Part shown: in pieces, positions 1 to 11,297 of the stretch
Layout: every line of letters starts with the position of its first letter
Numbering within the stretch: position 1 is the stretch's first letter
Source: Eonycteris spelaea
Lineage: Eukaryota > Chordata > Mammalia > Chiroptera > Pteropodidae
Direction of reading: 5' to 3'
Assembly (NCBI GenBank): GCA_003508835.1
Contig: PUFA01000183.1
Span: forward strand, 1,364,001 to 1,428,000
DNA length: 64,000 nt
Made by a program: the position numbers and the translations under genes
Notes under the pieces: model-generated
Database searches by the model: none
The model's input: the letters and a program-made list of their open reading frames with translations, nothing else
Told to the model about the DNA's origin: nothing

Positions 1-644
1 TTACTATCTCTGGAAATTGCCATCTCTTAATTTTTGCAAAGCTATATTTGTTCCTTTTCATTTATCATCAGTGACTCAGATCTTCCATCTGAAGAGATCC
101 AATAAAAAAGTATATATGACCAGAATAAAAGAGAAGAGTTAGGACACAGAGAAGGTCATCCACTGCAGGGACATGTTGCAAAACCTCCAGTTTGGTGGCT
201 CATTATCTCAGGGTTATATACTACAAAAGAAACACTTTGACAACTACTGTTTTTAGAGTTAAATTTTAAATGTTATTTTTGTAATGTAAACCCTTCTTGT
301 CATGTAAACTCTTCAGTTTTACAATTCAGCCTTTTCTCCATGACTTAAGAGGTTGCCAGTAATCTTTGTGTCACCAGTTTGGTTTAGTGTACATTTCACT
401 TAAGGTATTGTTATTATGTAGCTTTTATTCATATCCCAGTGGTGGGAAAATTAGTCTTAAAATGCTGGGCAACAACAACAAAAGCGTCCAAGAAAAGTGT
501 CAAGGTAATTTGGAAAAGTGTAGTTTTACAATTTCTAAAAAGGAGTAAACCAGCGGAAAGGTGCCACCATGTTGGGGCTGTGTGTCTGGTGGCATCACCA
601 TCTAGTCTATAGACAGCGAAACCAAAACATAATAATAGCTATGT

Positions 645-745
645 GAGGGCAGGGACCGTGTCTCATTTGCTCACTGTCGTATCTTCAGTACTTGTCATTG
701 TAGATGCTCAAATTGCAAGTTTTTAAAATGTGGAATGAATGAGGA
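645..745 (+). repeat. L2 3'-end fossil
   Basis: Contains the gagggcaggGaccgtgtct block followed by degraded caGTaCt...tgctcaa..tgaatga, the usual 3' end of mammalian L2. The rest of 1-1203 is NEK3 intron with nothing else recognised. Confidence 0.5.
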
Positions 746-1203
746 ACACGAGTGCAGGCCTCTGCTAGAGGAAAATCAGGCAGGAGCCATCCTTACCAAA
801 GGGATCTGTTGTTGCTCTCTGACTGCCACTGGTCTCTTGTGATGGACATCTGTTCCACCTGCTATCACAGCTATCAGCAGAAGCTCAGACATCATAGCTA
901 GTTTGCGCTGAAAATGATAATGACTTCAGTATGCAGAGTATCTTACCTCCTAGAGTCTAAGTGAGTTAGTGTAAGTAAACAGATGTCAGCTTTCAGATTA
1001 TGTTAGGAATAAAACAGCTGAGGTATATTACTAGATGGTTAAAGCTTGGTCTCACTAGTCAGGCTAATGCTTTGGTTCTTTGACTTTAAAAACTTCATGT
1101 GTCTTCATTTGTCTCTTAAGCTTTATGCAAATCACATTAGCAGCTTAAAAATGTGAGCCTTTCTGTGCTTTCTCTTTTTACCTTCTCTTTTCTCTTTAAG
1201 CAG

Positions 1204-1250
1204 ACCCCAGCAGAATCAGGATTGCTTTGGAAAAAGAAGCAAGGACAGTG
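1204..1250 (+). CDS. NEK3: NEK3 exon, C-terminal tail segment 1
   Basis: A 47-bp exon. The acceptor is a pyrimidine tract plus AAGCAG ending at 1203 and the donor is GTAAAT at 1251. It reads (D)[15 protein letters not shown], entering with one base from the previous exon and leaving in phase 0. It matches the segment just after the kinase domain of NEK3. Confidence 0.85.
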
Positions 1251-4200
1251 GTAAATGCTTTAAAATTCAATTTATGAAACAACTATTTCCTGGGTACTGG
1301 TGCTGTTAGGTGTTATGGGATATTTGGAAGACTGTAATGTAGCCTGGTCTCCCCAGTTTAATAGTTTTTCATCTTTAGGCATGTTAAGTGATTGGTAGCT
1401 GTTGTCCTGTGCTGCCAGTGAGCCACTTTAGATCACCATTTGTTTTTTTTGTTTGTTTTTAATTATTGGTGACAAGTGGTTTTAATATAAATGTGAGAGA
1501 ACTTTGTTCAGCTTTCAGTTATGAAAATCTCATTTTAGCCTAACTTTTGATTTGTTTTTTATTGTGGTGAATATATATATATATATATAACAGAATTTAC
1601 CATGTTAGCCATTTCTGTGGTATTATAGATACAATTCAATGGTATTAATTACCCTAACCCTTCACAAAATTGTGTAACCATCACTACTATCTGTTTCCAG
1701 TACCTTTTCATCATTCCAAACAGAAACTCTGTACACATTAAACTGTAACTCCGCATTCTTTTCTTACCTCCACACCCACTCCAGTCCCTGGTAACCTCTT
1801 TTCTACGCTCTGTCTCTAGGACATAATTTACCTATTCTAAATATTTCATATAAGTGGAATCATACAATGTTTTTCCTTTTGTGTCTGGCTTGTTTTGCTT
1901 TGGTTCATATTTTCAAGGTTCATTCACATTATGGCATGTATCAGAATTTCCTTCCTTTTTATTTAGACCACTGTTTTGATATTGACATCTTTCTGTTTAA
2001 AAAATTTTAGTGCCTCACATTATCCCATGAATCAACTACATTTTTCAGCCGGGCCTTCAAAGTCCTACTCGTTGTTCAGCCCTAGGCAACTGTGAATACT
2101 TTTACACTAAAGCAGCAGTAACGTTAGGCTTGGTAACAGCCTGTCTACTTCCTAGTGTTGTCCCAGCTCTTTCCTTAACTTGTGTCCTATTGATGTTTTT
2201 TTTTTTCTTTCTTCAGCATTTTAATCCATCTTTAAACATAAAAAGGAAAGAGTGTACTAACAAATTATTCTATTTATGGAAAGTAGTAGTAATTTATAAA
2301 TTTTTGAATGAATCTTAGGTTGTAAATAAATAGCAATATCCCACCATAATTATGTTGCTGCAAATGGAATATATCCTGCCTCTGTATGTTTTTTTCTTTG
2401 CATGGCAATATTTTTTCCAGCTTCATCAAGGCATACTTCACATGCATAAAATTTACTCATTTTTAGCATACAGTTTGATGAATTTTGGTAATTTTATAGT
2501 CATATAACCACCACCACAATTAAGATATAGAAATTCCATGCCCCTAAAAAGTTTTCTGCTGGCCCTTTGTAGCCAATCTCGACTCCCGTCCCAGGCCACC
2601 ACGACTGTGATTTTAATGCCACCTAGAGTAGGTGTCAGTCAGTGTGCTTTCACACGATGAAAAAGATATGTAAACAAAATGGGGAAAGAGGCAACAAAGT
2701 AAGTTAGGTAAGAAGAGTTGAGGGAGGAAAGGAGTCCTGGGCAGGCCTGCAGGTGCGATGGGCATCTAGGCCGAGCTGGGTGACGCTGGCCCGGAGTGGT
2801 GTTGGAAGCTAGTCTCTGTGTAGGGCAGTGACTCTGAGCTGGATGGAAGCTGGGAAACCCCCAGGAGCTTTTCAGAATTGCTCATCACAGCCACCCCTCC
2901 AAGATTGCGGTGTCTTTGTCTCCTGGGGGGAGGGGCTTTGAAATCATGCCCCCTGGATGTGTGGGGAAAGATGGCTGAGAACCACTGTATAGAAACAAGT
3001 AAAATGTGCCAGCTACAGCCAGCTGTTTAACTTATTGATTCATTTAACAAATCATTGAAACCTATGTGTTGGAGACTATCAAGGCACTGGATATATTTTC
3101 CTTCTCAAAATACACACAGGTTTACAGACTAGATAGTGTGCTCCTATACTTAATGAGATCAAGAGCTTAGATATTTGGAAAAATACTGAATTAAGTGGGA
3201 ACATTTTGGCCATATGTAACAACTTTATAAAATATCGCATTTTGATATTTCCAGACCAGTATAGCAAACCATATTGAAATTTTTTATTATTTCCTCTATA
3301 AAAATCTCTCAAATATCTTTGTTGTTTTTATATATTCTCTTCATAATTGCCAGGATTAATATTAACAGCTAGTAATGTATACAACTTAATATACATATAT
3401 GAATGTATATGATTTTTAATATATATGCAATATGGTTGTTAATATACACTTATATGTAGGGTTCTATGGATATTAATTTTTAGTTCATTAATCTTTATTT
3501 AAAATTAAAATATCTGACTTCACATAGTTTACTTTTTTTGTAGCAATTCATGCATTGTTTAAACTGTATTTTTAATCTCTTTTAAAGCAAGGGGAAGAAC
3601 AAGACAGAAAGTGTAGCCACACTGATTTAGAAAGTATTAATAAAAATTCAGTTGAAAGCGTTAAGGAGAGTAAACAGAGAAGAGAAAGGTAAGTTCCTCA
3701 GATTCTAATCGTTGTATAAGTCAGGGGTTGGGGAAGATAGAGGGAATACGGTGTTACACTGCTAGGTTGTAGGTGTCCCAAACAGTGGACAGGTGGATTT
3801 TTGTTTGCTTATCCTGTAATTTATTTATTTTAAGAATGTTTTATCTACCCATAAAAAAAAGTTGATTATTAATAAGAGCCTTTAGAAAAACTAGTATTTG
3901 TTACGCTCCCCACCATAAAAGCATGGCATTCAGTGTGTATCTAGGTATGTTAAGTACATACTTACTGATATTATTTTTAAAAATTCACCTTCATGATTTG
4001 TGTTCCCTTTTCATCTGAATTGATTTTTCATTTCTTTTCATTTCCTTTGGTACTTAGACGTGAAATAGATTGTCAGAGCTGAGTTTGAAAGAAAAGAATT
4101 ACTTCTGTGTTAGATAAATACTATGTGGATATAGATGGAATAAATAAAAGAATATGCTCAGCAATCCTTTTTTATATTTTAAAACCAGATACTAAATCAG

Positions 4201-6143
4201 TCCATCTGAAGAAAGTCAGCTCACCAAGGCCTCTCCGGCGACAGTGGGAAAAAAACATATCCAATCCAGCACTTACAGCTTTGGAAAATGCATCTATACT
4301 CACCTCCAGTTTAACAGCAGAGGATGATACAGGTTAGCCGTCAGGTTGCATACTGCTATTACAGAATATTTTCTAATAGTGATTTAATGGGCTAGAGAGT
4401 TTTTCATTTTTTTTTTAAACGTCATTCCGTGAAGGATACTTGATACCACACATTAGAGCACTGCCAGCCAGTTGAGTGAAATAGATTTTAGTAGAGAGCA
4501 AAATTAATTTGTTTGAAATATGATCTGGAAGGTATATGCTACAAATCTTTCTTATTTTGCCCTAATTTTTCTCTTTTCACAACCAGGTGGTTCCGTAATA
4601 AAGTACAGTGGAAATAATACCCGTAGGCAGTGGCTCAAAGAGACTCCTGAAACCTTGTTGAACATCCTGCAGAATGCTGATCTCAGCTCGGCGTTTCAGA
4701 CATACACAATATATAGACCAGGTGATTCATGTCTATTATGTAGCCGTGGAAACCCTTTGACTTTTAAAAAATGGTAGTGAAATATATACATAACATAACA
4801 TACACATAAATATACATAACAAATTTACCATTTTGACCAGTTTTAAGTGTACAGTTCAGGGGCATTAAGTACATTCATATTGTTGTGCAGTCATCACCAC
4901 CATCCATCTCCAGAACTCTCCCCATCTTCCCAAACTGAAACCCTGTACTCATTAAACAATAACTCCCCACTGCCCCCTCCCAGAATACCTTTGATTTTAA
5001 AGTTATAAATAACTCAGAGCATTGTACTTTTAGGTTTTCTTGAATCTTTTCTAGCTAGTCTTAAGCTATAATTAAAATTTTCCACAGAGCTATAGTACTT
5101 CTTTGCCCATTTGTTTGCTTATTTTAATAATCATGTGACTATTTTCTTTGAAGAGTAGCCTGTTTTTCCTATGCAGATACACTAGGGACTTTACAGTTCA
5201 GACTTCAGCACAGTAAAAAACCGCAATCTGACTATCTAAAGATAACTTTTAATGCTTTAATAAATGAGGTTTTTCATTGTATTCTGAATTTTTGCTTTTG
5301 AAGAAAGGCATATTTTTAAATTTAATACACATACGTATGCTTACTAGACCTGTTTTATTCCAGAAATCATGCTGGGTAATGTGGGGAGGCATGCAAACAA
5401 AACAGAACATGGCATTGTCCTCAGCTAGCAAGAATTTGGGGGGTTTTGTCCAACGTGTGAAATAAGTAAATACTGTTCAAATTAGCATGATTTCTGTTAA
5501 TATTCCTCTGAAGGTTCAGAAGGGTTCTTGAAAGGCCCCCTGTCTGAAGAAACAGAAGCATCAGACAATGTTGATGGAGGTTACGATTCTGTCATTTTGG
5601 ATCCAGAGAGACTTGAACCTGGAGTGAATGAGGACACGTACGTCTTGATGTACCTAGAAAGCTTTATTGTGTCCATGTGTAATTTAAATTATACCTTAAT
5701 AATTTCAGGCTTAATAGGAGCTGGTTATATTATTTTATATCATAAATGAATATTTATATCTTGATCTTGTCTGAGATAGGTAATGTGTAATGGTAATTAC
5801 AGAATTCCTAACTGAACCATGTGTTTATAATCATTCAGCTTGGGCTTATTTTTTAATATATTAGATTTTACATTAAAAAAATTATAGACATTGAAATAAG
5901 TGATCTTTTGGAAGAGCTGGCGGTTTTTTCTCTGTTCAGTTGTCTTATGGAGCTCACTTTTCAAAAATGTGAATATTGTTGTGGTGGTGTTCTGCTTTGC
6001 ACAAATATTTACCATGTCCCTAACATGGAGGCTTAACATTCACATTGTTTTTTCACAGGGACTTTGAGGAGGAAGATGACAGCCTTGACTGGGTGTCAGA
6101 ACTGAAGCACCGAGCTGGCTGGCAAGGAGCGTCTGATGGCTAA
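1204..6143 (+). CDS. NEK3: NEK3, 3' six coding exons (partial gene)
   Basis: NEK3 is a NIMA-related serine/threonine kinase. Human NEK3 has an N-terminal kinase domain and a C-terminal regulatory tail linked to prolactin-receptor/VAV signalling and microtubule acetylation. Only the tail is here; the kinase exons lie upstream of position 1. Exons are 1204-1250, 3588-3688, 4189-4332, 4587-4721, 5514-5637 and 6059-6143, all with AG/GT borders. Recognisable NEK3 blocks are [75 protein letters not shown] and [23 protein letters not shown] before the TAA. Phases agree at every junction except exon 3588-3688 to 4189, where the canonical donor shifts the frame (see findings). The gene is otherwise intact and collinear with human NEK3, about 5 kb upstream of NEK5 on the same strand. 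Confidence 0.93.
1556..1980 (-). repeat. L1M-type 3'UTR fragment with (TA)n at 1570-1588
   Basis: Reverse strand of an old L1 3' region: blocks corresponding to accatcactactatctgtt, agtggaatcatacaatg and gtgtctggctt. Two further fragments of the same kind lie at 2390-2600 and 4766-4985 in the same orientation, all within NEK3 introns. Confidence 0.65.
2390..2600 (-). repeat. L1M 3'UTR-like fragment
   Basis: Degraded L1 3'UTR sequence (cataaaatttactcattttt, cataaccaccaccacaatt) in reverse orientation. Confidence 0.5.
2824..2990. repeat. MER5A-like hAT-Charlie remnant
   Basis: Begins gcagtgactctgagct and ends ggctgagaaccactgtat, resembling the terminal inverted repeats of MER5A (cagtggttctca / tgagaaccactg) at the expected spacing of about 165 bp. 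Confidence 0.5.
3588..3688 (+). CDS. NEK3: NEK3 exon, tail segment 2 (phase conflict at its 3' end)
   Basis: Acceptor TTTAAAG ends at 3587. It begins [20 protein letters not shown]. The canonical donor AG|GTAAGT at 3689 gives 101 bp and leaves two bases, but the next exon needs one. A second donor-like site, GA|GTAAAC at 3670, would give an 82-bp exon with the right phase. If 3689 is used the frame closes at once with TAA (AGA-TAC-TAA). Confidence 0.75.
4189..4332 (+). CDS. NEK3: NEK3 exon, tail segment 3
   Basis: A 144-bp exon. The acceptor is a T-rich tract with ACCAG ending at 4188, and the donor GTTAGC is at 4333. It encodes [20 protein letters not shown], then [20 protein letters not shown], entering and leaving with one-base overhangs. 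It is strongly NEK3-like. Confidence 0.9.
4587..4721 (+). CDS. NEK3: NEK3 exon, tail segment 4
   Basis: A 135-bp exon with acceptor CAACCAG and donor GTGATT. It encodes [20 protein letters not shown], then [20 protein letters not shown], ending in RPG. It is in phase with both neighbours. Confidence 0.93.
4766..4985 (-). repeat. L1M 3'UTR fragment
   Basis: Contains taccattttgacca, aagtgtacagttcagggg and cattcatattgttgtgcag, the classic antisense L1 3'UTR blocks. Lies just after the NEK3 exon at 4587-4721. Confidence 0.65.
5514..5637 (+). CDS. NEK3: NEK3 exon, tail segment 5
   Basis: A 124-bp exon. The acceptor CTGAAG (AAG type, weak) ends at 5513 and the donor GTACGT is at 5638. It encodes [20 protein letters not shown] and then [15 protein letters not shown]: the acidic PEST-like stretch of NEK3. 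Confidence 0.92.
6059..6143 (+). CDS. NEK3: NEK3 terminal coding exon
   Basis: The acceptor TTTTTTCACAG ends at 6058. It encodes [20 protein letters not shown], then WQGASDG and TAA (6141-6143). The DWVSELK..AGWQG ending is diagnostic for NEK3. Confidence 0.95.
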
Positions 6144-8530
6144 TGTCCAAGGAAATGTTTCTTAGTCACATTGTATAGATGTTTAAAGTGAGGAATTAAT
6201 ATTAGCTCACAGGATGTATATTTTCCTGGAAACAGGGGGAAACTGTGCTATTTAAACTTGTTCCTGATTAGTATTATGAGGTTAAAAAAAATCTACAACT
6301 TGCGAATTTTTGAATTCAAAGGAGAAAGTGTAGCGTAATGGGCGTGAGCTTTGTGGGCTTTGCATCAGAACAGAAATTGGGTGCTACTTCTTACTGTTTG
6401 TGGGATTGTGGGAAATTAACATCTTTGGGTCTGGATTTGCTCGCTATAACATGAGGATAACAATGCCTACCTCTTAGGGATGCTGACAGTAGAGCATGAC
6501 AGCAGTCCATAATGTTATTTTTTGTGTTGTTAGGACTTGTGTTTATTACTGTGTAACTCTTTTTACATTCCCTAAAAATTTGAGGATCTCAATATTTTAA
6601 TTATAATGTGTGCAATTTTTCAATGATGTGTGCAGTTTTTCATTGGTCACTGGGTAGTAATCAGTGGTCTTCAATGATCTTCACACTACTAGCTGTCCTT
6701 AAATATAGCCCTCTAGGATACACAAAAGAGCCCAGGTCAGAGGACCCACTGTGGGAAGAGTGAGGTAGACTCTATATCTTGTTGGAAGGTGTCGTCCTGT
6801 ACATGAGAAAGGAATAGGGCCAAAGGTGAGGAATCAGTATGGAAAAGTATCAGAAACTAGAATGTTGTGGACCTAATGGAGGGGACAGGATCCAGCATGT
6901 GTGGTCACCATGACACGCTGTGCTGGGTCCTGTCATTTAATTCTGTGATATTTTACTAAAGGAGAAAGAGGCTCTTCCCAGTAGATCCCACAGGGGCAGG
7001 TGTGAGAACAGCATAAGCCTGACCTGATATGATATAAAGGGAACAATGATCAAGTGAAGAATAGGAGGAAAATAGTTGTGAAACTACAGTATAATCATTA
7101 TAAGGATCTGCTGAAATGTGGAATACATACATCTTTGAAGATTTAAACATTTAAAAAAAATTTAACATACAAAAACTGTGGTATAGACCTTCACTTCCAC
7201 ACAATTTATTTATACTTTGACATTTAGTCATCCTTAGTTCTCCTCTGGTCTTTGACGGTTTCTCAGTCTTTATTTTTCAGGACCTTAACATTTTTGAGGA
7301 GTTTGTTACATATTTTGTAGAATGTTCCTCAGTTTGAGTTTGTCTGATGTTTTTCTCATGATGAGATGTGCTCTTCCCTTCACATCATATCAGGGAGAAA
7401 GTGATCTCAACATGACATTACTTTAGTAACCTTGATCATTTGGTTAAGGCAGTGCCTGTAAGGTTCTCCACTGTAAAGTTATTAAGGTGCCATTTCCGTG
7501 CTCTGTTAGGGTGTAATGTTCCATTTCTCTGCTCTAAGCAATCACTAAGTCCAGCCCATACTCAGGTGGAGAGGAATTAAGCTCCACCTCCTGAATGGGG
7601 GTATAATCCAATACTAAGTCATTTTGTTTTGCTGCTGTAATTCTAGTTTTGGCCATTGAGAGTTGTTTCAGATTGGCTCCTTTGTCCCTTTGCTATGCCT
7701 TCACCCTATGTGTTTTAAGCACCTTCTTACTTTCTGAACTTACAAGAACATGGCCCAGGCTCATCTTGTACCTTCTCTACCCCAGCCCCAGAAGCAGCCA
7801 TTTCTCCAAGGAGCCCTGGTTTCTTTCATTGGTTAAGAAACCAAGAGCTGGGTGTTGGGTGTGTTCATTGCTACAGGAGTGTCACTGCTTCTAGGCCCTC
7901 TCAGCAGAAAGAGAGTGTGTGTATACACACATACACACACTATCCTGAGTATACATTCACATCTATAGTCTGTATCTCTCCATCTGTACATAATTAAGCT
8001 AAACATGGATTCATAGTGATGTCTTGGACTCCAGTACCACAGGGTTCATTCTAGCCTCCCCTGCTTGCTTTTCTGTAGCTTTTCTCTGACAGCAAGAAAC
8101 CTACCTTGTACCATCCACCATCCACTAACTTAGTTGTTTGACATCAGTATACATGTAAAACAGTTTACAAATTATTAACTCATACCCCTGTGAGAAACAA
8201 ATTTACCAACTAGAAGAGTTTATGTATTATTCTTATTGTCTTGAACCTTACAATTCTAGTCAAAACCCCATTTCCCAAAGTTACCTAGGTTAGCTCTTTA
8301 AAAAAAAAAAACAAAACTATTCTTGAAGACTTAAGAGTTAAGGATGGCAGAGATAGTTTTAAGGCTATTTCCAGATACTCAGCTTCCATAGATACTGTAT
8401 TCTATACCTCTTAGTCATCTCAAATCTTAGTATTACCTCAGTGCATAAACATTTCCAAACCACCAAAGGGAACTTGAAACTGTATAAGAAACTGTATCAT
8501 GATTGAATAAAAAATCCTTTCAAAAATCAG
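6144..8530 (+). other. NEK3: NEK3 3'UTR and spacer, candidate poly(A) signal at 8506
   Basis: Downstream of the NEK3 stop I found no AATAAA or ATTAAA for about 2.3 kb. The first AATAAA is at 8506-8511, with another at 8550-8555. The stretch holds a MIR at 6316-6500 and a short TG/CA run near 7915-7945, and nothing else coding. Either the 3'UTR is long or a variant signal closer to the stop is used. Confidence 0.45.
6316..6500 (+). repeat. MIR SINE in the NEK3 3'UTR
   Basis: MIR pattern in order: tagcgtaatgg, gggtgctacttctta, tgtgggattgtgg, atgaggataacaatgcctacc, then ggatgctgacagtagag. Confidence 0.6.
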
Positions 8531-9594
8531 TTTGCAAGATTTTTCTTTTAATAAAATTTCAAGAGACATGGATGATTAGAAGCTGTTTTTAGTGATAGAT
8601 TAACATGGTTCTTGACATACGAGACAAGAATTGAGGAACACTTTTACCAAAACTACCAATTTCTATTATATGAATGAGGTTTCTGAGCACATACAGTTTA
8701 GGAAAAATTCGAGAATCACTGTTGAACGTTGTATATTCCAGCAAAGAGCATTCCTCTATGAAACTAACAACTAATTGGGAGAGAGGAAGAGGAAAACCCA
8801 TTCAGGTCTTCAAGAGATGAATTTCTGAGGCAATTTTACTTTTTATAAAAGTATTTACCAATGTGATTGATTTTATTTTGATAATTGTGTACTACTAGTA
8901 GTAATTTTAATTATCCAGTACAAAAGCCTATGGTCAGCAAATAGAAATTTCCATTTATGTGATAGCGTGACCAATAAGATTGAAGTATGAAAAACATTAG
9001 TTATGTAGATATGAGTTCAAAGAAAGGAATGTTGTAAACTTTGATTCTTAAGAGCTTTTTTTAAAAAAAATAGATGATGGTTTTCAAATTTCCACGGTCT
9101 TTAGATTCCATTGGCTATGTTTTTCTTGTGTGAGTATTTATAATTGCTGGAAATTACACCCTTTTCAACGACTAAACATGTAATGAAACATTTTAGCAGC
9201 TTCATGTGGAACGGAATGGTGGGGGATAGGGCGTGTGTGTTTGCAGGTAACTGGGCAGCAAACCAGTTTTATAAGAGGATCCCATGGGAGGCCACCAGCT
9301 GTGACCAGAAGAGTAGGACTCCGTTCCAAGTCTCCATCTCTTGACAGCATTTGAGACCTCGCATAAACTTCCTGTCTCAGTTTAGCTTATTAGTAAACGC
9401 TCCAGGTCTACCTTGCTGGGTTGTTTGTTGTAAAGAATATGTTCGGAAAGCATCTGGTACACCGCACACAAGAAGGGAGGCGGTGTGCTTGTTGAGTATT
9501 AGCAAAGGAGTTCTGACGTAAGGCAAAGAGAGGTGACACCGCAGAGTCTCCACACTTCCTGGCCTCCCACCCCTCTTCAGGGTGCACTGTGTGG

Positions 9595-9950
9595 CTCGGT
9601 CCTCCCACTACTCCGGCCGGGGGCCCCGGGCCCCGGGCCCCGCCCACGTTCCCTTGCGGGGCTCCGCCCTGGCCGCCGAGACGCACTGCGGCCGCAGGAA
9701 CCCAGATCCACCTGGGGCGCTTCTCTTCCCGCCCGCAGAGTCTGCGAGGCAGGTATGCAGCGGATGGGCCGCCCTTGTCCTTGGCCCAGGGAAAGGGATG
9801 GGTCGCACTGTGGGGGACCCGCAAGGGAGAGGAACTGTTTTCAGTCTAGGGCCGCGTCGGTCTCCATGGCAGCGCGCAGCGCACCCGGCGCACGCGCGCC
9901 AGCTAAAGCTCCACTGCCTGTCCGCTGGCCGCCTTCCAGAGTAGTTCTAA
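9595..9950 (+). promoter_or_regulatory. NEK5: CpG island, probable NEK5 promoter
   Basis: This is the only strongly GC- and CpG-rich stretch in an AT-rich window, with repeated GGGCCCC palindromes at 9612-9642 and many CG dinucleotides to 9900. It lies 1.2 kb upstream of the NEK5 ATG exon, which begins with an untranslated leader after a good acceptor (CTAATTTCAG at 11159), so a non-coding first exon must be upstream. A donor-like GGCAG|GTATGC at 9753 could end that exon. NEK5 is known to be enriched in testis and ciliated tissue. Confidence 0.7.
9860..9873. promoter_or_regulatory. RFX X-box-like palindrome in the CpG island
   Basis: The 14-mer GTCTCCATGGCAGC matches the symmetric X-box form GTTGCCATGGCAAC at 11 of 14 positions, including the whole CCATGGCA core. 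RFX factors bind such sites in promoters of ciliary genes. It lies about 110 bp downstream of the candidate exon-1 donor at 9753. Confidence 0.5.
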
Positions 9951-10894
9951 AGGAGAAAGATTTTCCCCCAAATCTGGGGTTTTACCCTCTGGTGCCTCTG
10001 GGCGGGAAGGTCACTGTTCCTTGCTTCCCGCGCTGGTTCACTCGAGGCCCGATTCTCCTTCTCCCGCCCTCAAAACTGTCTTCGGGTGTCCGCAGCCTCC
10101 CCTGGCTGAGGAGCTGGTGTCCAGCCCCATCCCAACTTGCCTGCTCACTCAGTTTATAAAAATCAGCATGTGCCCAAACAGTCGTATAAAGGGACATGCA
10201 AGGAACAATTTATAATAAAGTTTGCATTTCCATCTGTAAATGCTTGATGCTAGTAGATTCGAAGAAGTGCTGATGTAGCCTGGTGCCCACCGGTCTCAGC
10301 GACCAGGAGCAGCGTGGCCAGTAGGGGCGTGATTTTCCCAAAACGGTGCACAGTTCTGGTAAAGTTCCAAACAAAACAAAGCGTAGTCAAGCCTTAATTT
10401 ACGTGTACTTTCTTTGAAAATTCACTATCAATTAAAACTGCAAAAAAAAAAAAAAGGATGCTTTGTATTTAGATGTAAAGTAGATTTGAGTACTAGCCGC
10501 AGATAATTACAAACGGATTTTTCCACGGACATGAATGTGGGAGACTTTCTAAGTTGTAGGGCCGCGGGACAATCCTTTATTGTGCAGTACCGTTTTTTGC
10601 ATCTTGGAATCCGTAGTGTCTGTCCCATTGCCTACCACTTCTAAATGCCTCAGTGCTTCTCCATCTCTAAGAACACACCACACACACACAAAAAAACTCC
10701 ATAAATTTCCAAAATGTCCCCTAGAGGGCAGGACTTCACCACTGAGAAAGGCTGCACTGTGAAACTACACAAGCATAAGGACATTTCTGCTTTATAGAGG
10801 TGGCAATGCTAGAGGTATTATATCTTTTCATTTTAAGAACTCGTTTTTAAAAAAGTATTATTTCCGCTTCAGAAATTAGGGAAGTGAGTTTTGC

Positions 10895-10990
10895 TCAGTT
10901 AAGTGACTTGCACAGGATCTCAACACTAAGCGTACCAAACCTGAGTTACAACTCAAGTCAGATCTCAGAGCCCACGGAGAAGCTCTTATC
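10895..10990 (-). repeat. MIR SINE fragment
   Basis: Reverse MIR block: gttaagtgacttgcacagga followed by gagttacaactcaagtcaga. Sits between the CpG island and the NEK5 ATG exon; no other feature is seen between 10220 and 11150 apart from a short poly(A) at 10441-10455. Confidence 0.5.
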
Positions 10991-11159
10991 TCATTTTGCT
11001 TGTTACTTGGCCACAAGTTGAAGAGTTACTTGACTGTCTTGATGAGACTAAAAGGAAATTTTTAGCAAAATGAGTTATTTTACATCCTAGTGGTCAATTT
11101 TCTAATTTTGTTAACATTAATGAAAAAGTATGCAATAAATGTCATTGCTCTAATTTCAG

Positions 11160-11297
11160 GAACCTCCATGCATTGGAGACCATGGATAAATACGATGTGA
11201 TTAAGACCATTGGGAAGGTGCCTTTGGGAAAGCATACTTGGCCAAAGGGAAATCAGACAGCAAGCACTGTGTTATAAAAGAGATCAATTTTGCAAAG
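11160..11297 (+). CDS. NEK5: NEK5 coding exon 1 (ATG 11182; 1-nt deletion in the P-loop)
   Basis: Acceptor TAATTTCAG at 11159 and donor GTAAAG at 11298. The leader is 11160-11181 and ATG is at 11182-11184 in a Kozak-like ACCATGG context. It starts [11 protein letters not shown], but the glycine-rich loop expected next is out of frame: one base is missing at about 11213-11215. Frame +1 then resumes with [20 protein letters not shown], which includes the ATP-binding lysine (VIK) to the donor. The ATG frame itself stops at TAA 11275-11277. An upstream ATG (11168) opens an out-of-frame 10-codon ORF. Confidence 0.88.

Noticed and set aside
9533..10159. Long + strand ORF (208 codons) across the CpG island, with others on both strands
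   Set aside because: GC-rich sequence lowers stop frequency in all frames. The product is low-complexity Pro/Arg/Gly with no family similarity, and overlapping ORFs exist in other frames and on the minus strand.
11168..11200. Upstream ATG at 11168 as the true NEK5 start
   Set aside because: It is in the third frame and stops after 10 codons. The ATG at 11182 has the better context and begins the recognised MDKYDVIK sequence.
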